NCBI RefSeq assembly: GCF_000381265.1
Contig: NZ_KB906266.1
Location: forward strand, 1 to 64,000
Length of the DNA: 64,000 nt
Source of the DNA: Curvibacter lanceolatus ATCC 14669
GTDB lineage: Bacteria > Pseudomonadota > Gammaproteobacteria > Burkholderiales > Burkholderiaceae_C
Direction of reading: 5' to 3'
The notes below the pieces were generated by a model. The model saw only the letters and a program-made list of their open reading frames with translations, did no database searches and had not been told where the DNA came from. The number at the start of each line of letters is the position of its first letter. Positions within the stretch are counted from its first letter, which is position 1. This document shows, piece by piece, positions 28,599 to 37,863 of the stretch. The translations under genes were made by a program, and so were the position numbers.

Positions 28599-29507
28599 AT
28601 GACACTGCCCACCCGCGTCAAACTGGTCGAGGTCGGCCCCCGTGACGGCCTGCAGAACGAAAAACAGCCCGTGCCTGCCGAGGTCAAGATCGGCCTGGTG
28701 CACCGCCTGCAGGACGCCGGCCTCACGCACATCGAGGTCACCAGCTTCGTCAGCCCCAAGTGGGTGCCGCAGATGGGCGACAACGCCGAGGTCATGGCGG
28801 GCCTGCAGCGCCGCGCCGGGGTGCAGTACTCGGTGCTCACGCCCAACCTCAAGGGCTATGAGGCGGCGGTGCTGTCGCGGCCCGACGAGATCGTGGTGTT
28901 CGGCGCCGCCAGCGAGGCCTTCAGCCAGCGCAACATCAACTGCTCGATCGCCGAGAGCATCGAGCGCTTCGCGCCCGTGGTGGCCGCGGCGCTGGCCGCC
29001 GGCATCCGCGTGCGGGGCGCCATCTCGTGCACCGTGGGCTGCCCCTATGAGGGCGACATCGCCCCTGAGCGCGTGACCCAGGTGGCCCGGCTCATGAAAG
29101 ACATCGGCGTGCAGCACGTGGGCGTGGCCGACACCATCGGCGTGGGCACGCCGCTCAAGGTGCAGCGCGCCATGGAGGCCGCCCTGCAGGTGTACGCGCT
29201 CGATGACGTGTCGGGCCACTTCCATGACACCTACGGCCAGGCCCTGGCCAACACCCTGGCCACACTGCAGATGGGGGTGTGGCAGTACGACACCTCGGTG
29301 GCCGGCCTGGGCGGCTGCCCCTATGCCAAGGGCGCCACCGGCAATGTGGCCACCGAAGACGTGGTCTACATGCTGCACGGCATGGGCATCGACACCGGCA
29401 TCGACCTCGATGCCCTCATCGACGCGGGCGACTTCATCAGCCGCCACCTGGGCCGACCCACCGGTTCGCGCGCCGGCAAGGCCATCCTCAACAAACGCTC
29501 GGCTTGA
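28599..29507 (+). CDS. liuE: hydroxymethylglutaryl-CoA lyase
   Basis: Cleaves HMG-CoA to acetyl-CoA and acetoacetate, the last step of leucine degradation. 302 residues of TIM barrel. VGPRDGLQNE at the N-terminus holds the catalytic Arg-Asp and metal site. GHFHDTYGQALAN supplies the metal histidines, and GGCPYAKGATGN is the flexible glycine loop with the active-site cysteine. GGAGA precedes ATG 28599. It is the last pathway-specific gene of the liu operon. Confidence 0.96.
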   Translation: MTLPTRVKLVEVGPRDGLQNEKQPVPAEVKIGLVHRLQDAGLTHIEVTSFVSPKWVPQMGDNAEVMAGLQRRAGVQYSVLTPNLKGYEAAVLSRPDEIVVFGAASEAFSQRNINCSIAESIERFAPVVAAALAAGIRVRGAISCTVGCPYEGDIAPERVTQVARLMKDIGVQHVGVADTIGVGTPLKVQRAMEAALQVYALDDVSGHFHDTYGQALANTLATLQMGVWQYDTSVAGLGGCPYAKGATGNVATEDVVYMLHGMGIDTGIDLDALIDAGDFISRHLGRPTGSRAGKAILNKRSA

Positions 29508-29579
29508 ACCCTGCGGGTGCCTGGACATCGCTACAGCGGCACAATGCTGGCCGTGATGAACCCTGAGGAAGCCAGAACC

Positions 29580-30086
29580 ATGTGTGGTGCCGAATTGAAA
29601 CCCCTGCCTGATGGCGTGCAGCGCGTGGCCGCTGCGCTGCAGGCCAAGGGCCATCCCCATGCCCCGCAAATGCTGGGCGAATCCTGTCGAACGGCCCAGG
29701 AGGCCGCCGACACCCTGGGCGTGGCCGTGGGCCAGATCGCCAAGAGCATCATCTTCAAGCGCAAGAGCGACAACCTCGCCGTGCTGGTGATCGCCTCGGG
29801 CGACCGCCGGGTGGACGAGAAAAAGGTCGACGCCCTGGTGGGCAAGACCGGCCGGGCCGACGCCGATTTCGTGCGCGCCAGCACCGGCTTTGCCATCGGC
29901 GGCGTGTCGCCCGTGGGCCACCTCAACCCCCCCGTGACCCTGATCGACCGCGATCTGTTCCGCTTCGAAGAGGTCTGGGCCGCGGCCGGGCACCCCAATG
30001 GCGTGTTCCGTCTGCGCCCACAGGATCTCGAATCGCTGACGGGTGGCGCCCCGGTGGCCGATGTGGCCCAGGCCCCGGCGCCATGA
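29580..30086 (+). CDS. YbaK/EbsC family aminoacyl-tRNA deacylase-like protein
   Basis: A 168-residue editing-domain protein of the YbaK/ProX type, which hydrolyses mischarged aminoacyl-tRNA. The conserved lysine region is QIAKSIIFKRK, and the ASTGFAIGGVSPVGH glycine-rich loop is typical. The specific amino acid is not clear. Starts at 29556 or further upstream are possible, but only 29580 has a GAGGAA site. CACAAT (29540-29545) could be a -10 element. Its stop overlaps the next gene by 4 bp. Confidence 0.86.
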   Translation: MCGAELKPLPDGVQRVAAALQAKGHPHAPQMLGESCRTAQEAADTLGVAVGQIAKSIIFKRKSDNLAVLVIASGDRRVDEKKVDALVGKTGRADADFVRASTGFAIGGVSPVGHLNPPVTLIDRDLFRFEEVWAAAGHPNGVFRLRPQDLESLTGGAPVADVAQAPAP

Positions 30087-30322
30087 GCTCCACGCTCGAG
30101 CTGCTGGCCGCCAAGGCCGAGGCCGCCATGGCGGCCGAGGACAACGTGCCCTCGCCCTGTGTCTCGGTGTGCCGCATGACGGCCGACCGCAGCCTGTGCC
30201 AGGGCTGCTACCGCACGCTGGACGAGCTGCGCGCCTGGAGCGGCGCCTCCGACGGCTACAAGCGCAGCGTCTGGCGCCAGGTCTTGCTGCGCAGCGGCCT
30301 GGTGCGCGAGCCCCAGGCCTGA
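30083..30322 (+). CDS. DUF1289 domain protein
   Basis: A 79-residue protein with the DUF1289 cysteine pattern: SPCVSVCRMTADRSLCQGC, followed by RTLDELRAWS. Four cysteines probably bind a metal or iron-sulfur cluster. Function unknown. It overlaps the YbaK-like gene by 4 bp and precedes the isomerase by 27 bp. Confidence 0.88.
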   Translation: MSSTLELLAAKAEAAMAAEDNVPSPCVSVCRMTADRSLCQGCYRTLDELRAWSGASDGYKRSVWRQVLLRSGLVREPQA

Positions 30323-30349
30323 GTCCTCACCCCGTGGCCCCAGCACCGC

Positions 30350-30994
30350 ATGAAACACATCGATTTCTACCTCGACTTCGTGTCGCCCTATGCCTGGCTG
30401 GCGCTGGAGCAACTGCCCCAGGCCTTGCAGGGCCTGAGCTACCACGTGAGCTACAAGCCCGTGCTGCTGGGGGCCCTGGTCAAGCAATACGGCCACGGTG
30501 GGCCGGCAGGCATCGCGCCCAAGCGTGACTGGACCTACCGCCACGTGGCCTGGTTGGGGCACAGCCTGGGCGTGGGCCTGCAGATGCCGGCGCAGCACCC
30601 GTTTTCGCCCGTGCCCTTGCTGAGCCTGGCCCTGGCCACCAGCGTGGACGGCTGCATCAGCCGCCATGTGGCGCGTGAAGTGATGCGCCATGTCTGGCAC
30701 GGCGGCCAGGATGCGCTGGACCCCGAACGCCTGCAGGCCTTGCAGCAGCGCCTGACCTTGCGCCACGAGCCGGGCGCCGATGCGCTGCGGGCCCGGTTGC
30801 GCCAGAACACCCAGGAGGCGCTGGCGGCAGGCGCCTTCGGTGTGCCGACCTGGGTGGTCGATGGGCGCGTGTTCTGGGGCCTGGACGCCTTGCCCCTGCT
30901 GCGGGCCTGTCTGGCCGGTGACCCCTGGCTGCAGGACCACTGGGACACGGTGCCCCAGGTGACGAACGGTCTCAAGCAGGACCTCCAAAGCTGA
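30350..30994 (+). CDS. 2-hydroxychromene-2-carboxylate isomerase family (DsbA-like)
   Basis: A 214-residue kappa-GST/DsbA-fold protein. FYLDFVSPYAWLALEQL at the N-terminus carries the serine that replaces the thioredoxin cysteine, and AGAFGVPTWVVDGRVFWGLD is the family's cis-proline region. True HCCA isomerase acts in naphthalene breakdown, but no other gene of that pathway is here, so a general glutathione-dependent role is as likely. Confidence 0.87.
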   Translation: MKHIDFYLDFVSPYAWLALEQLPQALQGLSYHVSYKPVLLGALVKQYGHGGPAGIAPKRDWTYRHVAWLGHSLGVGLQMPAQHPFSPVPLLSLALATSVDGCISRHVAREVMRHVWHGGQDALDPERLQALQQRLTLRHEPGADALRARLRQNTQEALAAGAFGVPTWVVDGRVFWGLDALPLLRACLAGDPWLQDHWDTVPQVTNGLKQDLQS

Positions 30995-31089
30995 ACCTGG
31001 GTCAAGTCGCGGCGCCCTGGGCGGCGCGACAATCTCTCGACAACACCGCAGCCCGCCTCGGCGCCGCGGCCCCTGATCGGAGACAAGCG

Positions 31090-32919
31090 ATGCCCAACGC
31101 CTTCAATTTCTCGGCCTCGCCATTCGACTGCCTGAACCCCGACGAGCAGCGTCTGGTGCGCAACAGTGTCGATGTGGCCTACTTTCGCGCCGGCACCCCC
31201 ATCCTCGAGGTGGGCTCGGCGCCCACCCACCTGTTCGTCATCATCAAGGGCTATGTGACCCAGCTCGATGGCGAGGAGGTCATCGGCAGTTATGGCCCCG
31301 ACGACTGCTTTGATGGCCGGGGCCTGGTGGCGGGCCGTGTCAGCCACCGTTTCGTGGCCTCGGAAGAGGTGGTGGCCTACCAGCTGGCGCACCAGGCCGT
31401 CAACGAGCTGATCGCCTCGAACGCCACCTTTGGCGCGCTGCTGTTCTCCGACCTCAGCAACAAGCTCAGCACCCTGGCCCAGCGCCAGGGCAGCCACGAG
31501 CTGCACTCGCTCACCATGGCGCGGGTCGACGAGGCCTTTGTGCGCCCGGCCCCCACGGTGGAGGCCGACACCGACATCGTCACGGTGGTGCGCCGCTTCC
31601 AGGCCGAAAAGACCTCCAACGTGCTGGTGCGCGACAGCCGCAGCGACCCGCCCCGGCTGGGCATCTTCACCGCCACCGCCTTGCAGCGCGCGGTGCTCGA
31701 CGGCCGCCCGCTCGACCAGTTGGCCGTGGGCGAGCTGGCCAGCTACCAGCTGGTCACTGTGCGCCCGGGCGATCTGCTGGGCGACGCCATGGCCCTGATG
31801 CTGCGCAGCCGGGTGCACCGTGTGGTGGTGGCCGAAGGCGGCGAGGTGCGGGGCATCCTGGAGGCCCTGGACCTGTTCAGCTTCCTGGGCAACCACTCGC
31901 ACCTCATCACGGTGCAGATCGAGCAGGCCCGCGATCTGGCCGGCCTGGAGCAAGCGGCCGCCCAGATCAACCGCATGATCGGCCTGTTGTCGCGCGGCGG
32001 CACCCGGGTGGGGCTGATTGCGCGCCTGGTGCAGCAGCTCAACCTGCGCCTGTTCGAACGCGCCTGGGACATGCTGGCGCCGCCCGAACTGGTGGCCAAC
32101 AGCTGCCTGTTCGTGATGGGCAGCGAGGGCCGCGGCGAGCAGCTGCTCAAGACCGATCAGGACAACGCCCTGGTGCTGCGCGACGGCTATGTGCCGCCGG
32201 CCGATCTGCAGGCCCTTTGCGAGCGCTTCTCGGCGGCCCTGAGCCGATTCGGCTACCCCGAATGCCCGGGCCACATCATGCTGAGCAACCCCGACTGGCG
32301 CGGCAGCGTCAGCGAGTTCAGCCAGCGCGCCCGCGACTGGCTGCTGGTGCCCGATGGCGACAAGCTCATGAAGCTCGCCATCTTCATGGACGCCCATGCG
32401 GTCTGCGGCGACGCCCATTTGCTGACCCGGGTGCAGGAGCAGGTGCAGGCCCTGTCGCTGGACAATGAGGCCATGCTGAGCCGCTTTGCCTCGGCGCTTG
32501 ATGCCTTCGGCGAATCTTCCAATGGCTGGCTGCACCGGCTGTTCTCGCTGGGCGAGGATGATCGTCAGCTCAACCTCAAGAAAGAAGGCATCTTTCCGCT
32601 GGTGCACGGGGTGCGCAGCCTGGCACTGGCCCACCGCATCACCGAGACCAGCACCAGCGGCCGCATCACGGCCCTGGTGGCCACCGGGGCCCTGAGTGCC
32701 GACACGGCCACCGAGCTGACCGACAGCCTGCAGGTGTTCATGGGCCTCAAGCTCAAGGCCGGCCTGGCCGAGATCGACCTGAAGCGGCCGGTCACCGGCG
32801 CGGTCGACTTTGCCCAGCTCAGCGCCCTGGACCGCGACCTGCTCAAGGATTCGCTCAGCGTGGTCAAGCGCTTCAAGGTGCAGCTGCGCCACCGTTTCCG
32901 CCTGGACGCCCTGTCATGA
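31090..32919 (+). CDS. cyclic-nucleotide-binding/CBS/DUF294 putative nucleotidyltransferase
   Basis: A 609-residue cytoplasmic signalling protein. Domain order: cNMP-binding-like beta barrel (about 15-130), paired CBS domains (about 155-285), DUF294 nucleotidyltransferase-like domain with MGSEGRGEQLLKTDQDNALV (about 345-364; the glycine-serine and Asp pair of the pol-beta fold), and the DUF294 C-terminal helical domain. It overlaps the exonuclease gene by 4 bp. The same pair is commonly found near acetate permease genes, as here with actP on the opposite strand. Role probably in sensing nucleotide or acetate status; the reaction is unproven. Confidence 0.9.
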   Translation: MPNAFNFSASPFDCLNPDEQRLVRNSVDVAYFRAGTPILEVGSAPTHLFVIIKGYVTQLDGEEVIGSYGPDDCFDGRGLVAGRVSHRFVASEEVVAYQLAHQAVNELIASNATFGALLFSDLSNKLSTLAQRQGSHELHSLTMARVDEAFVRPAPTVEADTDIVTVVRRFQAEKTSNVLVRDSRSDPPRLGIFTATALQRAVLDGRPLDQLAVGELASYQLVTVRPGDLLGDAMALMLRSRVHRVVVAEGGEVRGILEALDLFSFLGNHSHLITVQIEQARDLAGLEQAAAQINRMIGLLSRGGTRVGLIARLVQQLNLRLFERAWDMLAPPELVANSCLFVMGSEGRGEQLLKTDQDNALVLRDGYVPPADLQALCERFSAALSRFGYPECPGHIMLSNPDWRGSVSEFSQRARDWLLVPDGDKLMKLAIFMDAHAVCGDAHLLTRVQEQVQALSLDNEAMLSRFASALDAFGESSNGWLHRLFSLGEDDRQLNLKKEGIFPLVHGVRSLALAHRITETSTSGRITALVATGALSADTATELTDSLQVFMGLKLKAGLAEIDLKRPVTGAVDFAQLSALDRDLLKDSLSVVKRFKVQLRHRFRLDALS

Positions 32920-33581
32920 GCACCCTGCCCTTGCCCTCGGTGGCCAACCGCTGGTTGCAACGCCTGCGCCGTGACTGGGCCTTGCGCCGCCTGGCCGACC
33001 CCTCGTTTGCCTTTCTGTTCGACGACCCGCCGCCCGATGAGTGGGTGTCGCTCGACTGCGAGACCACCGGCCTCAATGTGCGCAGCGACGAGATCGTCTC
33101 CATCGGGGCCGTGCGCATCGTGGGCGACCGCCTCATGACCAGCGAGCGGCTGGAACTGCTGGTGCGCCCCGAGCGCGGCGTATCGGCCGAGAGCGTGCGC
33201 ATCCACCGCCTGCGTGAGCGCGACGTGGCCGAAGGCCTGCCCGCCGACGAGGCGGTGCGCCGCCTGCTGCACTTCATCGGGCCGCGCCCGCTGGTGGGTT
33301 ACTTTCTGGAGTTCGATGTGGCCATGCTCAACCGCGTGGTGCGGCCCCTGCTGGGCCAGCCTTTGCCGCAGCCCAAGATCGAGGTGTCGGCGCTGTACTA
33401 CGACCACAAGTTTCGCCAGCTGCCGCCCTACCAGCAGCACGACAACGCCGACATCGACCTGCGCTTTGCCACCCTGATGGCCGATCTGCAGCTGCCGCTG
33501 CGCGATGCCCACGACGCCATCAATGACGCGGTGATGGCGGGCCTGGCCTTCATCAAGCTGCGGGCGCTGAAGAGCGGCTAG
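32916..33581 (+). CDS. DEDDh 3'-5' exonuclease (DnaQ-like)
   Basis: A 221-residue exonuclease of the DNA polymerase III epsilon type. The full DEDDh set is present: Asp47 and Glu49 in SLDCETTGL, Asp134 in FLEFDVAML, and His199 and Asp204 in HDAINDAV. No polymerase-binding tail is apparent, so it is not the replicative proofreader. Translational coupling to the DUF294 protein implies joint function. Confidence 0.93.
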   Translation: MSTLPLPSVANRWLQRLRRDWALRRLADPSFAFLFDDPPPDEWVSLDCETTGLNVRSDEIVSIGAVRIVGDRLMTSERLELLVRPERGVSAESVRIHRLRERDVAEGLPADEAVRRLLHFIGPRPLVGYFLEFDVAMLNRVVRPLLGQPLPQPKIEVSALYYDHKFRQLPPYQQHDNADIDLRFATLMADLQLPLRDAHDAINDAVMAGLAFIKLRALKSG

Positions 33582-33602
33582 CGCTCGCGGCGCAGAAAAA
33601 GA

Positions 33603-33626
33603 AAAACCGGGCCTAGGCCCGGTTTT
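33603..33626. terminator. bidirectional intrinsic terminator
   Basis: A perfect 24-bp palindrome (AAAACCGGGCCT and its complement), flanked by an A-run on the left and a T-run on the right. It lies between the convergent exonuclease and actP genes, so it can stop transcription from both sides. Confidence 0.93.
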
Positions 33627-33671
33627 TTCATGGGGGGGAGACGGGGCGCGTCAGGGCGACCCGATTCCGCT

Positions 33672-35402
33672 TCAGTGACCCGAGGCGCCGGAGGCACCCA
33701 GGCCGGTTTCCGAGCGCACCTGCTGCGAAGCGAAGGCGGCACGTTCCTTGGTGGCCTGGGCGCTGCGGTCCAGCACCGAGAACAGCCACACACCGAAGAA
33801 GCCGATGGCCATCGAGAACAGGGCCGGCGACGAGTACGGGAACCAGGCCGAGCCCTTGGGGTAGCCCAGCGTGGCTTCCCACACCGAGGGCGACACGATG
33901 GTCAGGCCCACCGAGGAGATCAGGCCCAGGAAGCCACCGATCACGGCCCCCTTGGTGGTGCAGTCCTTCCAGAGCACCGACAGGAACAGCACCGGGAAGT
34001 TGGCCGAGGCGGCAATCGCGAAGGCCAGCGACACCATGAAGGCGATGTTCTGCTTCTCGAAGGCAATGCCCAGCACCACGGCGACGATGCCCAGGGCGAT
34101 GGTGGTCAGGCGCGACACCTTCAGTTCGGAGGCGCTGTCGGCCTTGCCGTTCTTGAACACGGTGGCGTACAGGTCATGCGACACGGCCGAGGCACCCGAC
34201 AGCGTCAGACCGGCCACCACGGCCAGGATGGTGGCGAAGGCCACGGCCGAGATGAAGCCGTAGAACACGTCACCGCCGACCGACTTGGCCACCAGCACGG
34301 CCGCCATGTTGGCGGTACCGGCACCGCCCTTGATCACGCCCTTGGCCACGTCGGCCATTTCGGGGTTGGTCAGCACCAGGGTGATGGCGCCGAAGCCGAT
34401 GATGAAGATCAGCACGTAGAAGTAGCCGATCCAGGTGGTGGCCCACAGCACCGACTTGCGGGCTTCCTTGGCGTCGGGCACCGTGAAGAAGCGCATCAGG
34501 ATGTGGGGCAGACCGGCGGTACCGAACATCAGCGCCATGCCGAAGGAGATGGCCGAGATCGGGTCCTTGATGAAGCCCCCTGGGCCCATGACCGACAGGC
34601 CGATCTTGGCCGCCTCTTCAGGCGATTTGCCAGCGTTGGCGGCGATGGCGGCTTTCACCTTCACGCCTTCAGCAAACAGCGCTTCGGGGCTGAAACCGTA
34701 CTTGGCCAGCACCATGAAGGCCATGAAGCTCACGCCGGCCAGCAGCATGCAGGCCTTGATGATCTGCACCCAGGTGGTGGCGGTCATGCCGCCGAACAGC
34801 ACGTAGACCATCATCAGCGCGCCCACGATCACCACCGCCAGCCAGTAGTCCAGGCCGAACAGCAGCTTGATCAGCTGGCCGGCACCCACCATCTGGGCAA
34901 TCAGGTAGAAGGCCACCACCACCAGGGTGCCCGAGGCCGCGAAGGCGCGGATCGGGGTCTGCTGGAAGCGGTACCCGGCCACGTCGGCAAAGGTGAACTT
35001 GCCCAGGTTGCGCAGGCGCTCGGCCATCAGGAAGGTGATGATGGGCCAGCCCACCAGGAAGCCGATCGAGTAGATGATGCCGTCATAGCCAGCGCCCATC
35101 ACCATGGCCGAAATGCCCAGGAAGGAAGCGGCCGACATGTAGTCGCCCGCAATCGCCAGGCCGTTCTGGAAGCCGGTGATGCCGCCGCCCGCGGTGTAGA
35201 AGTCAGAGGCCGACTTGGTCTTGGCTGCGGCCCACTTGGTGATCCACAGCGTGCCCGCCACAAAGGCGCCGAACATGAGGATGGCGGTCCAGTTGGTGGC
35301 CTGCTTGGCGGCTTCGCCCAGGTCCCCGCCAGCCGCGAGGGCCGAGCCGCTGGCCGCCAGTGCCAGGGCGCCCGCCAGTGCGAATTGGAGTTGCTTTGTC
35401 AT
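33672..35402 (-). CDS. actP: cation/acetate symporter
   Basis: Sodium:solute symporter family permease that brings acetate and short carboxylates into the cell. 576 residues. A cleavable-looking N-terminal hydrophobic segment ([23 protein letters not shown]) is followed by about 13 membrane segments. [29 protein letters not shown] is the ActP signature region and [22 protein letters not shown] is the family motif. It overlaps yjcH by 4 bp. Acetate uptake here fits with AceK and the DUF294 signalling pair. Confidence 0.96.
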   Translation of the reverse strand: MTKQLQFALAGALALAASGSALAAGGDLGEAAKQATNWTAILMFGAFVAGTLWITKWAAAKTKSASDFYTAGGGITGFQNGLAIAGDYMSAASFLGISAMVMGAGYDGIIYSIGFLVGWPIITFLMAERLRNLGKFTFADVAGYRFQQTPIRAFAASGTLVVVAFYLIAQMVGAGQLIKLLFGLDYWLAVVIVGALMMVYVLFGGMTATTWVQIIKACMLLAGVSFMAFMVLAKYGFSPEALFAEGVKVKAAIAANAGKSPEEAAKIGLSVMGPGGFIKDPISAISFGMALMFGTAGLPHILMRFFTVPDAKEARKSVLWATTWIGYFYVLIFIIGFGAITLVLTNPEMADVAKGVIKGGAGTANMAAVLVAKSVGGDVFYGFISAVAFATILAVVAGLTLSGASAVSHDLYATVFKNGKADSASELKVSRLTTIALGIVAVVLGIAFEKQNIAFMVSLAFAIAASANFPVLFLSVLWKDCTTKGAVIGGFLGLISSVGLTIVSPSVWEATLGYPKGSAWFPYSSPALFSMAIGFFGVWLFSVLDRSAQATKERAAFASQQVRSETGLGASGASGH

Positions 35403-35707
35403 TTTGTGGCGTCCTTCAGGATGTCCTTGGTCAGCTGGTCGAATTCACCGTTGGCGCGCTTCACGTAGATGGCCGTGATGATGATGGTGAAAATGATCAC
35501 GCCCATGCCGATCGGCACGCCCACAGTGGTCACGCCGGTGCCGATGGGCTGCGCCAGAAAGGCCTTGTCAAAGGCGATCAGGGCGATGTAGCCGTAGTAG
35601 ACGACCAGCATCAGGATGGTCAGCAGAACGCCCAGGCCATTGCGCTTGCGGCGCAGTTCCAGGTACTTCGGGTGGGTTTTTATCTTGTCGACAACGGGGT
35701 CGCTCAT
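35399..35707 (-). CDS. yjcH: DUF485 inner-membrane protein
   Basis: A 102-residue protein with two membrane helices (about 24-45 and 60-82) and the N-terminal [16 protein letters not shown] typical of DUF485. It is encoded directly before actP in many proteobacteria and is thought to assist the symporter. ATG 35707 is preceded by GGAGAGAG. It is the first gene of the yjcH-actP operon. Confidence 0.93.
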   Translation of the reverse strand: MSDPVVDKIKTHPKYLELRRKRNGLGVLLTILMLVVYYGYIALIAFDKAFLAQPIGTGVTTVGVPIGMGVIIFTIIITAIYVKRANGEFDQLTKDILKDATK

Positions 35708-36082
35708 GTCTCTCTCCAGTTGGTGGAATGGATGCAGGGCGTGGCCCGAAAGCCACCGGCCACGAAACAATTCTGGGTAGCCTCCCTGACCAACTGCTTA
35801 CGTAAGCCAGCGATAAGCCAGCCCCGTCGGCCAAGACCCGAAAATCCGCAAACCCAAGCCCCATGCGGGTTCCAGCGGTTTTCTGGCGCGCTGAACGGTA
35901 TGAGATCGACCGTTCAGCCGGCGACAGGCGGCATGGGGATCGGGTAAACCCCTGACCCGTGTTTACCCTTGCATCAGGGCATGTCCCGAGCCTGTTTGTC
36001 AGGGTTCGGTCAGAGAAGCTTCTGATAGTGGCTGCAAGTGCCCAAGCAGGGCACGCTGCACCCACACGACTGGAGACAAAAC
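35708..36082. promoter_or_regulatory. 375-bp divergent regulatory region with three dyads
   Basis: No gene is visible. It holds a 12-bp palindrome GCTTACGTAAGC (35796-35807). An inverted repeat with 10-bp arms GCTGAACGGT (35890-35899) and ACCGTTCAGC (35909-35918) has 9-nt spacing. A second inverted repeat, GGGTAAAC (35942-35949) and GTTTACCC (35961-35968), has 11-nt spacing. These are candidate operators for yjcH-actP and/or the transporter gene at 36083. Confidence 0.6.
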
Positions 36083-37747
36083 ATGGCAGCCTCTGCACGC
36101 CCCATGACGCCCGAGGAGCGCCGTGTCATCGTTGCATCCTCACTCGGAACCGTCTTCGAGTGGTACGACTTCTACCTGTACGGATCGCTGGCCGGCATCA
36201 TCGCGCAGCAGTTCTTCTCGGGGCTGGACCCGAGTTCGGCCTTCATTTTCGCCCTGCTGGCCTTTGCGGCCGGCTTCATCGTGCGGCCTTTCGGGGCCCT
36301 GGTGTTCGGGCGCCTGGGCGACATGATCGGGCGCAAGTACACCTTCCTGGTCACCATCCTGATCATGGGCATGTCCACCTTCATCGTGGGCATCCTGCCG
36401 TCGTACGCCACGGTGGGGCTGGCGGCGCCGGTGATCCTGGTGGCCTTGCGCATGTTGCAGGGCCTGGCCCTGGGCGGTGAGTATGGCGGGGCGGCCACCT
36501 ATGTGGCCGAGCATTCGCCGCCCGGGCGGCGGGGCGCCTACACGGCCTGGATCCAGACCACCGCCACGCTGGGGCTGTTCCTGTCGCTGGTGGTCATCCT
36601 GGGGGTGCGCAGCCTGGTGGGCGAGGCCGCCTTTGCCGACTGGGGCTGGCGCATTCCCTTTCTGGTCTCCATCCTGCTGCTGGGGGTGTCGGTGTTCATC
36701 CGCCTGTCGATGAACGAGTCGCCCGCCTTCAAGCAGATGAAGGCCGAGGGCAAGACCTCCAAGGCGCCGCTGACCGAATCCTTCGGCCGCTGGAAGAACC
36801 TGCGCGTGGTGCTGCTGGCCCTGTTCGGCCTGGTGGCCGGGCAGGCCGTGGTCTGGTACACGGGGCAGTTCTATGCACCTTTCTTCCTGACCAATGTGCT
36901 GCGGGTGGACGGCTCGACCGCCAACATCCTGACCGCCGTGGCCCTGCTGCTGGGCACGCCCTTCTTCATCGTGTTCGGCACGCTGTCCGACCGCATCGGG
37001 CGCAAGCCCATCATCCTGGCCGGCCTGCTGTTGGCCACCGTGAGTTACTTCCCCCTGTTCAAGGCGCTGACCCAGGCGGCCAACCCCGATTTGGCGGCGG
37101 CCCAGGCGCGCAACCAGATCGTGGTGATCGCCGCCGCGGGGGATTGCTCCTTCCAGGGCAACCCGGTGGCGCGCGAGATCGACTTCTACCGCTCCTGCGA
37201 CATCGCCAAGCGCTTTCTGGCCCAGAACGCGGTGAGCTACTCCAACCAGGTGTCGGCGGCTGGCGGCCCGGCCCGGGTGCGCATCGGCGAGCAGGACATC
37301 CCGGCCCCGGTGGGCCGGGTGGTCAACCACAAGTTCGACGACGAGAGCTTTCGCGCCATCGCCGCCTTCAAGAAGCAGGTGGGCGAGGCCCTGAAGGCCG
37401 CGGGCTACCCGACCCAGGCCGACCCTGCCAAGGTGGACCACGTGACCATCGTGCTCATCCTGACCTTGCTGGTGATCTACGTGACCATGGTCTACGCGCC
37501 CATTGCGGCCATGCTGGTCGAGCTGTTCCCCACCCGCATCCGCTACACCTCGATGAGCCTGCCCTACCACGTGGGCAACGGCTGGTTCGGCGGCCTGCTG
37601 CCCACCATCAGCTTTGCCATGGTGGCGCAGAACGGCAACATGTTCCACGGGCTGTGGTACCCGGTGGTGATCGCTGCGGCGACCCTGGCCATCGGCCTGG
37701 TGTTTGTGCCGGAGACCCGGCAGGTGGATATCTACAGCGCTGATTGA
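36083..37747 (+). CDS. MFS (metabolite:H+ symporter type) transporter with large central loop
   Basis: A 554-residue member of the ProP/ShiA-like MHS family. The N-terminal [17 protein letters not shown] and [14 protein letters not shown] are the family signatures. [16 protein letters not shown] is the second copy after the middle helix. Unlike typical 430-residue members, it carries an insertion of about 115 residues (roughly 332-447) between late membrane helices, with two cysteines ([15 protein letters not shown]). The substrate is unknown; carboxylates are common. GGAGA precedes ATG 36083. Confidence 0.88.
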   Translation: MAASARPMTPEERRVIVASSLGTVFEWYDFYLYGSLAGIIAQQFFSGLDPSSAFIFALLAFAAGFIVRPFGALVFGRLGDMIGRKYTFLVTILIMGMSTFIVGILPSYATVGLAAPVILVALRMLQGLALGGEYGGAATYVAEHSPPGRRGAYTAWIQTTATLGLFLSLVVILGVRSLVGEAAFADWGWRIPFLVSILLLGVSVFIRLSMNESPAFKQMKAEGKTSKAPLTESFGRWKNLRVVLLALFGLVAGQAVVWYTGQFYAPFFLTNVLRVDGSTANILTAVALLLGTPFFIVFGTLSDRIGRKPIILAGLLLATVSYFPLFKALTQAANPDLAAAQARNQIVVIAAAGDCSFQGNPVAREIDFYRSCDIAKRFLAQNAVSYSNQVSAAGGPARVRIGEQDIPAPVGRVVNHKFDDESFRAIAAFKKQVGEALKAAGYPTQADPAKVDHVTIVLILTLLVIYVTMVYAPIAAMLVELFPTRIRYTSMSLPYHVGNGWFGGLLPTISFAMVAQNGNMFHGLWYPVVIAAATLAIGLVFVPETRQVDIYSAD

Positions 37748-37753
37748 GCTGCT

Positions 37754-37785
37754 GTCGGTGCGCCCGGCCAGGGCGCACCGACTTT
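37754..37785 (+). terminator. intrinsic terminator after the MHS transporter
   Basis: A perfect 12-bp stem GTCGGTGCGCCC / GGGCGCACCGAC with a 5-nt loop, followed by TTT, begins 7 bp after the stop codon. The T-tract is short, but the stem is very strong. Confidence 0.75.
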
Positions 37786-37863
37786 GAAGGGCTTTGGCTG
37801 GCGTCATGCTGGCTTCGCGGCGGGCTGCCTAGAATGTTTGGCCTCCACAGGAACCAGCCGACC

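Noticed and set aside
23454-29993. A 2179-codon open frame on the minus strand across the liu operon
   Set aside because: It is antisense to six recognisable genes and its translation is rich in His, Gly, Ala, Arg and Gln with no family motif. Long antisense frames are expected from the strong third-position GC bias. It ends near the start of the lower-GC vapBC insert.
33630-35468. A 612-codon plus-strand frame over actP
   Set aside because: The minus strand encodes the conserved symporter; the plus-strand product is His/Gly/Gln-rich with no domain.
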